NCBI GenBank assembly: GCA_029379385.1
Contig: CM055617.1
Coordinates: 13,239,532-13,303,531 of the forward strand
Source of the DNA: Quillaja saponaria
Taxonomy: Eukaryota; Streptophyta; Magnoliopsida; Fabales; Quillajaceae
DNA: 64,000 nucleotides
Direction: 5' to 3'
The notes below the pieces were generated by a model, which saw nothing but the letters and a program-made list of their open reading frames with translations, was not told the DNA's origin and did not search any database. The position numbers were made by a program, and so were the translations under genes. Positions 25,269 through 37,800 of the stretch are shown piece after piece (position 1 is the first letter of the stretch; every line of letters starts with the position of its first letter).

Positions 25269-25602
25269 AATTAATGCAAAAATGGTCTGAGCTCAGGATA
25301 TGGTATGGGATTTGTCTAGGCTGAGTCCTTTGAGATCCTAAAAATTGATTAGAATATAGCTTAGTGGTGAACTCCCTAAAATCACTCAGATGATCAAGTC
25401 AAAATATGTTTGGTTAGGTAAATAGATAACTCTCCTTTTTACTCTTAAATTGTAAGTATAATATTTCATAACTTTTTAACTAGGGGATAGGGCATTTATA
25501 GGTGAGTCATGACTAACATGTATCTTTTTCTCTCTTATCCTTTTTTATGGTGAAAGTCTTCATGTTCGTCTTATATTGGTTAGGACAAGTTATGTATTAA
25601 CA
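25269..25602 (-). repeat. 3' LTR of the gypsy element
   Basis: Matches 43736-44077 along its length. Shared landmarks are TGCAAAAATGG, GCTCAGGATATGGTA, GGGATTTGTCTAGGC (GAGATGTGTCTAGGC in the partner), ACTCTTAAATT and the terminal GTTATGTATTAACA. The two LTRs differ at many positions, so the insertion is not recent. Confidence 0.88.
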
Positions 25603-26180
25603 TCAGTTCCCTAAAAAAAGAAAATAGATTTGCAGGTCAATTAATCAGGCCAGTCATGCAGACTTGTAATAGAGCATGTGGAAGTATTAAGGGTTGGCTA
25701 TGACAAAGGAGACCTTTTAATAAAGCCGTCCATATCACCGAATGCTTTTGTCTATGTACTAATTTGGCTTGGAATTATCTATTCGGGGTGCTTTTAGAAC
25801 TTTTTTAAAGGGTCTAAGCATTCCAAACTTTAATATTGAGAAGTTTCACATTTAATTCCTTAGTGAATGCTCCCAACCATTTTTTAACCTTTTGTATTCC
25901 AAGGTACATTTACTTTTATGAAGCTCTATCCATGGTGACATGTGGATAGTTTATACTGAACACCTCCCTCGAGGTAGAGATTAGATGCCTATATAAATCC
26001 CTTTACTCATTTTCATTTTTCTTATACTTTAGAAACCTTTACTGAATCCCTTGAATTTTTGAGTGCAAGATTACTTGTTTTGGGAAACACCCACCTACTT
26101 GCCCAACCCCTTACTTCCTTTAAATAGGTATGACCTCTCCAACTTTCTAACTTTCATTAATTTTTTTTTAGGGTTTCGTC

Positions 26181-28295
26181 ATGTCTAGTGGTTCTAGGAC
26201 CTTTGTAACAGGCTTGGAAGAACTAGGTGTACCAGTGCCACTGAGGAGATAGATGGTCCCTCAGAATCCAGTCTGCGACTCGTTATATTGTCAAGGAAAG
26301 AAAAAAGGCCTATGAGGTAGTACCTAAAGGACAACCCTTTTTTCTAGGGCCTTTTCAGATGGCCTTATTGGGAAGGACAAGGAAGATGATGAAAATTCTA
26401 AGGAAGCCACTTCCTTGTCCAAAGTTTTCTCTTCATAGTTAAGTGGAGTCTGATCTTGCGTGGCGCCCTTTTGGCCCAATGGGGACACTAAGACTGTTAA
26501 AGGGATAGAAAAAACCATTATTGATGAGAGACGACACGTCTATAGTATGAGGTATTTTGAGCAGTTAAGGCCTAAGGTATTTGTCTCTACTAACTTTAGA
26601 GGTCACTTTTCTGACTGAACACCTACTACTTGTGTAAAGAACATATTAAGGCTAGTATGTGTTACTCTCTTCATACCTTGATTATGAAACTTCTGAAAGC
26701 CTGCAGAGTTTGTCCTGTTCAGATTGTTCCTAATGGCGTGAGATTTATTGTGACCTTCACAGGAGTTTGCTAAGAGCTCAAGATTTGATATTCTTTGACT
26801 TTTTTCTATACCCTCATTTTTATAAAAAATGGATGGTAACCATAATACTTCTTTATTGAATCTCCCGGGCTATAAGGCTTCTTCATTGTTGAAGCATTCT
26901 GAAAGACTTCAAGGGAATGCCTAGGATGTCTAGTGTGTATGCCAAAGATATCAGAAGTTTTGTGCATACCAAAAGCTCTAGTACCTTGGCATGTTCAATA
27001 CTAATGTATACCTAGTGAGTTGTATACTAGCTTGTCTAGGCTTGTCCCGAGCATCTTTTTGGTTAGTTTTTTCTTTGACTTTAAATTTCTTGCCATTCTA
27101 TTTTCTTTCTTGTATCCTTTTTGCAGATATAGTACTTACAATTGAGGAGGAGGCTACCTAAAAATAGGCCACATTTGAACAAACCTTGGCTAAGAAAAGC
27201 AAAGTCTCAAAGGGGTAAAAAGTAAAAAAAAATCCTAAAGATCCCAGTCTCCAGATGCTCGATAGTCCATCCCAATGATAGCCCCCACAAAGAAGAATAA
27301 CAAATAGAATACATCATTCTCAAATGCTCTAGAGTCCATCCCTGTGGTTGAGTGTAACTTCCTACCTCATCAAGGTTGTTGCTCATCGTTCCTGCCTCCT
27401 CCTTGATAATGGTCCCTCCTTTTCAAAGGACTCATGTAGAAGAAGGTGATCGTCCATCCAAGAAGGCTAAGGTGGAGCACTTTAGCAAGTATCCCTTAGG
27501 GACAAATAGACTCTTCCTTCCTCGGATCCCAGCCCACGAATCCCTTGGGTGCTCTGTTGAAGCCACCTCTAGCGATGTGCCCCATTTCAGGTATATTATA
27601 GCTTAGGGATGCACTATGACTGCTGATGCGGCCGAGATGGAGAGTATGCCCTTTGAGGTCATCTACATTACTGGCCTCACCTCCTTTATGAAGGTAGAAT
27701 ATCTTCCTTGTCTTTTTCCTGGTTGACATATTCTTACTGGTAATGTTATTTCAGGACCTTCAATAACAAGCTGCTCTTTATGCCAAGTTGAAGAAGGCTC
27801 AGCTGAGTATGCTAGCAATAAGCTAGTCGATGAGCATGCTAGAATAACTTCTAAGCACAAGCTTGAAAAGAAGGCTGAATTGCGCAACCTAAAGAAGAAG
27901 TTGACCCAAGATAAGACCAAGCTAACTGAGGCCCATAAGGAGTTAGTGGCATGCCAATAGGAGTACAAAAGTCGAGTCAAGACACTCGAGAAGGAATTGG
28001 CCGAGATGAAGGGTGCCCTCTTAGACGCTCAAGAGGATAGCAAGACAGTTATGGCCATCTTCAATGACTCTAAAAAGTTCAAGTAATTGATCTATGATAA
28101 AGGATAACAATTGTTTGCCCGGTGGTGGACTAGATGCTGAGAATGACTGAAATAAAAAATTCTGACTTAAAGGTGTCTCATTTCAAATACTCTAGGAAAG
28201 ATATGGCACTACAACTTTCTACTACTAAGGATAGTGGGAATGAGGACAATGAGGGGGAAGATGATGGTACTGTTTATGATGGTGGGCCAAAATAG
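26181..28295 (+). pseudogene. Antisense extra ORF of the gypsy element (Transposase_28-like)
   Basis: This reads opposite to gag-pol and lies between integrase and the 3' LTR. It begins MSSGSRTFVTGLEELGVPVP (26181). A middle block near 26600-26790 encodes a helical pattern LIMKLLKACRVCPVQIVPNG. That spacing resembles the 'putative gypsy-type transposon' domain (F--LL----V-P-Q--PN) carried antisense by plant Tat-lineage elements. A polar segment (27376-27606, with a KKAKVEHF basic motif) follows. Next comes a long Lys/Glu coiled coil (about 27780-28090, for example KLTQDKTKLTEAHKELVACQ), and an acidic tail (NEDNEGEDDG) ends at TAG 28293-28295. Several stops break it. Its function is unknown even in intact relatives. 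The domain call is from pattern only. Confidence 0.6.
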
Positions 28296-28592
28296 GCTTG
28301 ATTTATATAATAGTATTATGATTTCTTTGTTTTAAAATTGAATTATTTGGCTTTCTTATGTAACTTGTATTTATTTTACATGGACATTCATCTAATTTTT
28401 GTCTAATTTTAAGCTGTATTCGATTATTGTTTGATTTAATGCCAGTTTATTCAAAGTCGATCTTTGAAGTTTAGCAAGGAACCCACATCCTGGTGTATTG
28501 TAAACTATATGGACTGACCTACAATGGTTCAGGTCTAGGGTTTATGTCTTATGGACCTCACACACCATGTGAGCACCAAATAGGTATGGGAT

Positions 28593-31500
28593 TAGGGGTG
28601 CAAATGAACAAAGTCGTTCAAGAATAACTCGTGAACAAGCTTGATAAGGGCTTGCTAGAGCTAGATTCATTTTTTAAGTAAGCCGAGCTTGAGCTTTATT
28701 TTGGAGCTAGTTTAGTAAATGATTTGTGCTCAAATTTTACAAAGCTCGGCTTATAAGCTCACGAGCCCGGCTTGTACGGCTCGTAAGCTCACGAGCCCAG
28801 CTCATAACCTCGTGAGTCTGGCTCGTTTAATATAAAAATATATATATTTATTTATTCATATAATATAAATAATATAATTATTATTTTTCTTTAACAATTA
28901 CTTAAATTGGTTATTGATACTTAGTCAACTGTGACCCGCTATATTCCACAAAGATACAAATACAAAATATTAATATTCAAATATTAAAAAATAATTTCAA
29001 ACTTCAAAAAAAAAAAAAAAAAAAAAGAATTTGAATCGTTGGCTTCACTTGATTATTTTCACTTTATGCTTTCTCTCTTTCTTCTCACTTTACGCTTTCT
29101 CTCTTTCTTCCCATCTCATTCTCTCAGACAAAATCTTAAATAAAAAAGAATTACAATTCTATTGAAAGGAAAACATCAATCTGGCAACCCAAACTCAAGG
29201 TTCGTCTTTCTTTTTTATTAGTTGTGATCTATTAAGTATCTTCTCGTTTTGTTTACTTTTTTTTCTTTCTATTAGGGTTCTTTGTTGTGCGAAATTTCTT
29301 TACTATTTCACTTGTTATATGTAGTTTTCATTCTTCATCTCTTAATCTATTATTTAATGTTATACATACAATCTTCAGGGTTTTCAAGTTTCTGGGATTT
29401 GTGAATTTAAATTATGTTAGATAGCGTTAAAAATTATATTTGAATGTAAATGCTAAATATGAAGTAAGTGTAGTACATGACTTTCTTGTATAAATGAGTG
29501 GAGTCAAATGTAAAATTAATTACTTACCTTTCTCATTGCAAATTTATTTATATATATATATTACCTAGAAAAATTTGTAATTGACTTATGGAATAAAATC
29601 ATGCAGGTTCTGAAATTTTGAAAAATCTATCTAATGCATCTTTGCCTTTAACTGAAAGTCTACCACAGGCCCACTAATGGTTGATCTTGACAGTACACAA
29701 GCTAACTCCATAAATATTGATGATAATGAGGAGGAGATAGAACAACCAGACAACACTAAGAAAGTTAAGTGTATGCACTGCAAGCAAAAACCTAAATATT
29801 GTGGAACTACAACTACTTTGAAGAGGCATTTAGATCTTTCTTGTCCAAGAATAAAAATTGCAGTAAAATGTCAAAGGTTATTGAATGATGTACCTGTGGC
29901 ACATGGTGGCTTTAAAGGCCAGTCAAGTGATCTTACTACTTTCCAATATGATCATGCAAAAAATGAGAGAAGCTATAGCTTAATTTAGTCTTATGCATGA
30001 GCATCCGTTTAATATCATGAAGAAGATTTTTTACAATTATGGTGAAAACTAGTTTTCCCTTATATCACAGAATTACACGTACTACTGTAAAATATGATTT
30101 TTTGGCTGTGTGGGAAAAGGAAAAAAAAAAATAGAAGGCAAAATTGAAAAATGTGAACAAATTTAGTTTGACAACTAATCTTTGTAGATTTGGCCAGAAA
30201 TAGAGTACATGGTTGTCACGAACAACTATCTTGATTCAAACTAGAATTTAAAAAAAAGAGTTCTTAGTTTTGTGAATGTACCTCTTCCACGTGGAGGAGT
30301 TGATATTGCTGAAGCTTTGTTTTAGTGCTTAAATGAATAGGGTATTGAAAGTAAAGTATTTTTTGTTTTAGTTGATAATCCCTCTTACAATGATGTTGCT
30401 ATTAATGTTCTCAAAGATACATTTTCAACAAGAAAGAATTTATTATTAGGGGGAGCTTAGTTCATGTTCATTGTACTGCACATGTTTTTAAATCTTTTAG
30501 TGGAAGCTAGCCTTAGTGTAATAGGAGATGTTATTATGGATGTGAAGGAAAATATAAAGTTTTTAAATCAATCTGAAGCAAGACTTGTGAAGTTTAGTGA
30601 GATAGCCCAACAATTGAAATTGCCTTCCAGGAAGTTAATTTTGGATTGCCCCAACTTGTTGGAATTCAACTTATGAAATGTTAACACTTGTACTAAAGTT
30701 TAAAGATGTGTTTTCACTATTTAAGAAAAGGGAATCACAATATAAATATTTACCAAATGTTGAAGATTGGAAGATGGTGGAACTTATTTGTGAAGTTTTT
30801 AGTGTTTCTGCTAAATTGATATCTGGAAGAGAGTATCCAACTTCTAACTTGTTTCTTTCTAAAATTTACTGAGTGAAAGAAGTTTTGAAAAAATAAATAG
30901 ATGATGAAAATATTTTCAGACAAGTATTTGGGTGAATGTAATTTGCTTATGGCTATTGGTTCTGTGTTGGATCCTAGATTTAAAATAAGATTTGTTGAGT
31001 TTTGCTTTCTTTTAATTTACCCCCAAGATGAAGTTGCAACTAATATTGCTAATTCGTGGGGTTTTATATAAGCTCTATAACGAGTATGTGAATTTACTTG
31101 TTTCAAGTGATGTTAAACAAAATAAGGAAGGATTCTCAAAGTGTTGAAACTTTAAATGGTTCTAGGAATGTAACTACTCAAAATTTAGCACGGTCTCAAT
31201 TTGACCAATTTGTACAAAAAGTTGAAACAATTCAGCCCAAGAAATTAAACTTGGATGTTTACTTGGAAGAAGGTGTTTATATATGTGTTGAAAATCCATG
31301 CTCTCAGTTTGATGCCTTGAATTGGTGGAAGGAAAATAGCTTAAATTAAGCATCGTGTTATGTCAACAATGGCTTGTAACATTTTGGTAATTCCAATCAC
31401 CACAGTGGCTTCAGAATCCATCTTTAGTAGCAGTGGTAGAGTCATTGACACTTATCGTGCTTTTTTGTCCACAGATACTATCTAGGCTTTGATTTATGGG

Positions 31501-32376
31501 GGAGATTGGATGCACCATATTTTTGGAATCAAGAAAAACCAAGTAAGTAAGTACCAACCCTTGCATAGTTATTCAATATTTTTATGACTTTCTTTACAAT
31601 TTTTAGCATTTCTAATTTTGTAAGTATTTTTTTTGTTTTTAATTATGATTGATTTTAGAGAGAAGATATATCATAAGATGAAGTTGTAGTAACTAATCCA
31701 TGATGCATGCATGAAGGAATTTAGGTATGTTTAACTTTGATAACTTACCATTAGTTTGTATAGTTATTCAATATCTTTATGATTACTTGATGCATGTCTA
31801 TTAACCATAGAAGATTTTTATTTATATTTTCTGAATATTCTATATGCATGGGCAGCTTCTATATAGAACTTATAGAGTTGCAACATGCCTATTTGAAGTA
31901 GTGGAGTTGTTGTATTGCTGCTTATTGCTCAAATATTTTTGAAGTGTTACTGTCTACTGCCTAGAATCAAAAAAGATTTGATGGAAGCTCACAATAATAA
32001 GAATATGGAGTTTGAATATTTAGTTTTCTTTGGGATGTAATTTTGAATTTGTGATTTTTTTGTTATTACTCTTTTCTTGTAAATGTATTATAATTTTATT
32101 AGTTGTTTCATTGTCTACTATTTCTGGATTACTTGGATACAAACAAGACAAGCCCTTAAATGAGTTAAGCTCTTAATGATATGAGCTTCATATTTTATAT
32201 ACAAGTTCACGAGCTCTTAATGAGTTGAGCTAGAGCTTAGATTTAGGCTCATAAGCTCTTAAAAAGCCTAAGCTCGCCAACTTTTAATGAACAAGAGCTG
32301 AGTTTGAGCTCAAGCTTTACTAAAAATTGGCAAGTCGAGCCGAGCTTTGACAAAGCTCGGACCATTTGCACCCCTG
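28593..32376 (+). mobile_element. hAT element A, 3.8 kb, with TIRs and TSD
   Basis: The left end is TAGGGGTGCAAATG and the right end, reversed, is CAGGGGTGCAAATG: 13 of 14 positions agree. Flanking octamers TATGGGAT (28585-28592) and ACTGGGAT (32377-32384) agree at 6 of 8. Subterminal regions are full of GAGCT/AGCTC motifs (GCTCGTGAGC-like), which are candidate transposase-binding repeats. A plus-strand Ac-like transposase relic lies inside. The element sits within the gypsy element, between its antisense ORF and the end of integrase. Confidence 0.9.
29677..31500 (+). pseudogene. hAT (Ac-like) transposase pseudogene of element A
   Basis: Plus-strand segments occur in the expected order. A BED zinc finger is at 29760-29860 (VKCMHCKQKP ... 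LKRHLDLSC). The central transposase domain is at about 30350-30870, with CTAHVF near 30476, ILDCPNLLEF at the position of the usual LDCPTRWNS block, and KYLPNVEDWKMVE after it. The C-terminal dimerisation domain is at about 31180-31490 (LDVYLEEGV ... FDALNWWKEN, then TTVASESIFSSSGR). Stops and frame shifts separate the pieces, so no active protein is possible. The A/T-rich stretches 28.8-29.6 and 31.5-32.1 kb are non-coding arms of the element. Confidence 0.9.
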
Positions 32377-32599
32377 ACTGGGATGACTCTTAGGTGGACC
32401 ATCTTTTACGTCAACACTTGGAGGTTATATGGGCTTCCTTACTTGGGTTTTTTCCCTTTTATTTTATATTCCTAGATTGGCTAGCTTTTTCAAAAATACT
32501 TCCTACAAATAAAATTTAAATTTTTTCTTGATACAAATATAGGGCATTCTAAAACCATTTAACAAAATTTGAGACTTTACAGGCCTATCATAGGAATAA

Positions 32600-34847
32600 A
32601 AGAGAAAAGGTGCCCAGATTGGTATGCTCTATACATAAACTCCCTAAAGTATTAGGCATTAAAAGTGTTGGGCAATATTTTTCCTTCTTAATTCATTAAC
32701 TTGAAGGTGCCTGTTCTAATAACCTTGATGATCTAATGAGGTCCTTCCTAGTCTACTTTCAGTTTTCCTCAGTATTTGTTTTGTCTATTAACTAATTAAG
32801 CCTCGGGACTATATCGCCTTCTTTAAAGGCTCTCTAGCAAGCTTTACTATTGATGAATTTTTCTGACCTCTTTTGTTGGTCTACCATCCTTTTGTGAGCT
32901 CAGTCTTTCAACACATTAACCAAGTCCAAGTTTGCCCCAATCAATGCCTCATTGTCTTTGTAATCAAAGTGCTCAATCCTCGGGGATGGAAAATTGATCT
33001 CTACCAGTATCACAATTTTTATCTTGTAGGTCAGACTAAAAGGTGTTTCCCTAATAGCAGCTAATTGTATCTGCTTGTCCATTTGTTTGGGGTAGGCCAC
33101 TAACAAAAAATACAGGTCTATGCTAAGCTCAGCACACTCCCTGGTGGGTCAACAGTCGAACTACTTTCCGTGGTCTGTGAATATAGCCTTAGGTTTTTTG
33201 AATCTGCAAACAATATTCTTCAATAGAAATTTCTCTGCCGCCCTAGCTGTGATGTTTGGGGTGGCCTCTGCCACCACCTATTTAGTAAAATATTCACAAT
33301 TCACGAAGATAAATTTTTTCTGCTTCCCTGATCTTCCAATTGGGAATGGTCCTAAATGTCTAATCCCCACACTTCAAAAGGCCATAAAATTTTGATGGAT
33401 GACAAAGGTTAGGCTGGCTTTCTAGATATCCGTGTTGATATTTGGTATTAGTCACATCTTCTGACCCATGCCTAAGTATCCTTCTACATTGTAGTCTAAC
33501 AATACTTAGTTCTTATTATTTTTTGTGCCAGAGCTCTTGATCTAATGTGAGCTTGATAGACCCCCAAATGCACCTTGATATATTCTATTTTGCCTGGCTT
33601 GATACTCTTCAAGTAGGGCATAGAGTATGATCGCCTGAAGAGCTTATCGTCAAAGATGCTATATTTTACCAATCTTTTTCATAAGGTTATGGCCTGATTA
33701 ATATCCTTATGGAGGACCCTGGTCAGTTGGTATTCCATGATCGGTGTCATATATGAGGGCCCAAAATATTCATTGTTCATTATCTTCGATTCTTCATAAC
33801 TTGGCTTAAAAAAGGTTTGGGTTCAAATAGAGTCGCTTTCCTTTAACTCTGGATTCTCTAGCAAGCATAATAGCTCATTAGCCCATCTATTATTATCTCA
33901 GGGTACATTAGAGCTTGATAGATATACTGAAAATTGGCACTAAAGCTCTTTGACTTTCTTTAGGTGTTGGACCGTAGTAGTTCTTTTGGCTTCGTACTCT
34001 TCTTTCACATGATAGACTACCAATTCAGAATCATTTTAACTCGGACAATTAGTGGCTTTGGCCTATTTCAAACCCATGATGAGGGCTTTATATTTGGTTT
34101 ATTATTTGAGGCTGCAAAATCCAGTTTAAGGGCATGCTCTGACACAATTCCATCTAGGATTCTTAAAACCAATCCGGCTTCTTGATCATGCTTATTAAAT
34201 GACCTTTCAACATAGAAAGTCTATGGCCTTTATGGTGCTGACCTTAGCTCATTATTAAATGACCCTTCAACATAGAGGGCCTATGGCCTTTGTGGTGGCG
34301 ACCTTAGTTCATTAGTTGAATTCTCGGGGTTCAGGCAAGCATATGCATTCTATTACATAATCTGCTAAGGATTGTGTTTTAATTGTCTTGTAGAGGCTGT
34401 ACTTCAGGTCAAACTCTTGTAGTTGAAATATTAAGTTTATAAAGTGCTCTTATAAGTGGTTGGTCAGTTCTAACTTCAATCATATATGCTTCGAAATATT
34501 ACCTCAGCCTTCTTATAGTTGTTATAATGGCAAAGACGACCTTCTCAATATGAAGGTACCCAACTTCTGCCTTTGCAACACCTTACGGAAAATATAGATT
34601 AGTAGTTGTCCTTCTTGGTTTCTCGTACCAAGACTGAGTTGAATGTCATAGTTAATACTCCCAGGTATAGCACAAGGCCTTCTCCATTTTTTGGTCTTGC
34701 CAGCATGGTGATAAAGACTAGGTAGTTCTCAAACTCTTGAAAAGCTAATTTGAAACTCTTTACACATTCAAAAGCCCTCTTCATTATGTTAAAGAACGGA
34801 AAATAGTGTTCTGCCTACTTGGACATGAATCTTGCCAGGGCAGCCAC
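32600..34847 (-). pseudogene. Gypsy pol: end of RT, RNase H and integrase (relic)
   Basis: On the minus strand, 34847-34599 continues the reverse transcriptase connection domain (VAALARFMSK ... AFQEFENYL, VLVRETKKDN). About 34300-33960 follows the RNase H domain (DFAASNNKPN, matching the conserved ATNNEAEYEA block). About 33560-33120 holds the integrase core (GPFPIGRSGKQKKFIFV, KNIVCRF, FTDHGK). About 33106-32900 gives its C-terminal part (ETPFSLTYKIKIVILVEI, NLDLVN). Stops interrupt each. The active-site Asp of the integrase FTDHGK motif is kept. The RT part upstream lies beyond hAT-B, at 40667. Confidence 0.88.
34193..34312. repeat. 60-bp tandem duplication in the RNase H region
   Basis: Two adjacent units, 34193-34252 and 34253-34312, share TATTAAATGACC, TTCAACATAGA, CTATGGCCTTT and GACCTTAG. 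A few differences date the duplication to some time after the element died. Confidence 0.85.
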
Positions 34848-37800
34848 TAGGACAGAGAAGTTAGTCAATTCGAGTCAGTTGTAGGCTTAAGCCTAATTGA
34901 ACCGATAGTTGGTTACCTTAAAATGGCACCCGTAATTTAACCGACCAATTCGGTTCTTGTGAGGTGGGTCGGTCCATTTAGGCCACCCTTATAATTTTTT
35001 TGATGTTAAAAGTCAAATTTCAAGCCTAATTTCGCCCAATAAGTAAAAAAAAAAACCAAAATGAATCCTGTAACATGTAAAACAAAATTAAATCAAGTAT
35101 TATAAACACATAAACCTACTAAAGACAAACTTAATCCTACTAAAAACAACTAAACTTAAACCTTTAACATTTAAAACAAAATTAAACCAACAAAATATTA
35201 AATACAAACTTAAACCTACTAAAAACAACTAAAACCTGTAACAAATTGAAACTGCAACATTAAAGATCCAGTATTCCAAGTATACTAAACCAAGTATACT
35301 AAGACAACCTACTTCAAGTATACTAATTACTAAATATATAAATCTACTAAATAGTAAATAGAATTATACAAACTTAAACCTACTAAAAACAACTAAAACC
35401 TATAATAAGTAGAAACTGTAACAATTAAGAATACTAAAACAACAAGCTTGCATAAACAACATCCAGTATTCTAAACAACTTGTAGCCTGCTTGCATAAAC
35501 AACATCCAATATTCTAATAGCATTAAAACAACCTGTAACTGTTAACTTATCAAGCAAGCAATTCAACTTAGCATAAATAACATCCATACTTCATAGAAAT
35601 CTATAAACATTTTACCAACTACCAAGTATATTAAATACATAAACCTACTAATGATTCATAAATAAAAAAACAAATAACACTATAATAGCAATGTTTAAGA
35701 CACAAATACATAAAAACAACTAAACTGCAAACTGCAACATTGCAACATCCAAGCTGCAACACTGTAACCTCCATAAACAGGCAAACTGCAAGTCTGTAAC
35801 CTCCAATCCTCCACAATCTACAATAATCTCCATCTTATAAATATTTAATAATTCATAACTTAGTTAAAAGTAATTACATATGAAGTAATATTGAAATGAC
35901 AATAGCAATCTGCAAACTCAAACATAGAATTAAAGGCAATCATAAACATAAAAGACAATAATAGCCATCAAACTATAAAAATTCATAACTTTGTTAAAGG
36001 AAAACTTGAGATTCAAGCCTACCTAAAGATCAAATCCCCCATCATTAGTCAAAGGAAAACCTGAGATTTAAAAATAACACTTAAACTTAGTTAACAATGC
36101 AAAACTTGATACTGAACTCAGTTAAATGACATATGAAGTAATGCAAAATACCCGACTCTATTTTTTCAAACTCTTCAGTTGTTTCTTCCCTGTCTACTGG
36201 TATGATGGTGCAACAAAGCTAGTTTTGTACACACAAAAGTGCTTTAATAATGTTTGGAGACAATGAGCTTCTATACAAATTAAGAATTCGACCTTCAATT
36301 GAGAATACAAATTCTGAAGGGATAGTAGTAATTAGAACACCAAAAACATTCTTTGATAACTTTTCCAAGACTCTCTACTTAGTAGAATTCACATTCCACC
36401 AATCCAAGATCTTGAATTTATCAGACATAGCCTAATATGACTTCATCAAGTAGTGATCAACTTTAAATTTTCCTTCAATTAACTCCTTTTAGTCAATTTT
36501 CTCATAAATTCCGTAGCAAAATTATCAGGTTCATCATCTACTTGATAAGCAACTGCTGCATTAACATTCTCTGAAGTTTTCCCACCCTCAAAGACAACTT
36601 CATTAACATTATGCTCAAAATTACTATAGTGATTATATAACCTAATAAATGTTGCCTTGACTTTCCCAGTCATTTATGTAGCCTACACAAGTCCAAAAAC
36701 GTTTTCGAAACCCCTCCTTACCAACTTCAACTTATACCTAGGATCTAGTACCACCCCTATAAAGTATATATGGTTTATACAGTTAAGATCACCCCAACAT
36801 TTATCATGCTTCAATTTCATCCTTGCTGCCAATGATTGAAGAGATAAACCAGAGGTCTCTAAAAACCATTGTTGTAATGTACTGAGAATGAAATGATAGT
36901 TATGAATATAGGTATTTGATGTGACATACAAGGAACCTGAAATTTTGTTTGTCAAATCAAAAATATCTTCAAAAAACCTCACATTTATTCTAATCACATC
37001 CCAATCTTCATCATTAGGAGGAATTCTATCATATTCTCCAACCTTTTGTAGTTTTTTGTCAGCTTTCAATTTAGTAACATACATTGGGCCTATCTCTTCT
37101 AGCCTATTAAAGACCTTTTGACACTTCAAGGCAGATTTTAACATAATGTATGTAAAATTTCACTTAGTGAGGATATCCAATTTTGGGACTATCTTAGTAG
37201 TTCATTTGACTAAATCCACACACCTTTTTTAGCTTAGCAGGTGAGGCTTTCATATACTTCACATCAAATATGATTTTATACACAAAAATATCAATGTCTT
37301 TCAACCTATAACTTACAATTAAATTCAAGATGTATGCGCAGCATCTAAGTTGCATCAACTCCCCTAGCAAGACTCCTCCCACTCCAATCATTCATTTATT
37401 TTCTTAAGTATTCAATACTGACATCATTTACAAGGATATTGTCTATTGTCACATAAAAAACTCTTTCTATCCCCCATTCTATCAAACAGTTTTCAATTGT
37501 TTTTCTAATTGTCTTACCTCGGTGATCATTGACTTGAAAAAAATTCAAAATCCTTTTTTGTAACCTCCACTTATCATCAACAAAATGACAAGTGAGACAC
37601 AAATAACTCTAATTTTAGACAGATGTCCAACAATCAGTTATAAAGGAGACCCTCTATTTGTTACTCACCAACCACTTCTTCAATTTTTGTTTTTTACTCA
37701 CATAGATTTGAAGGATATCCCTAGTAATAGCCCACCTAGAAGGAACAATCAGTTTAGGACAAACAATACTAATAACTTAAAATCCTCACCCTCCACATGT

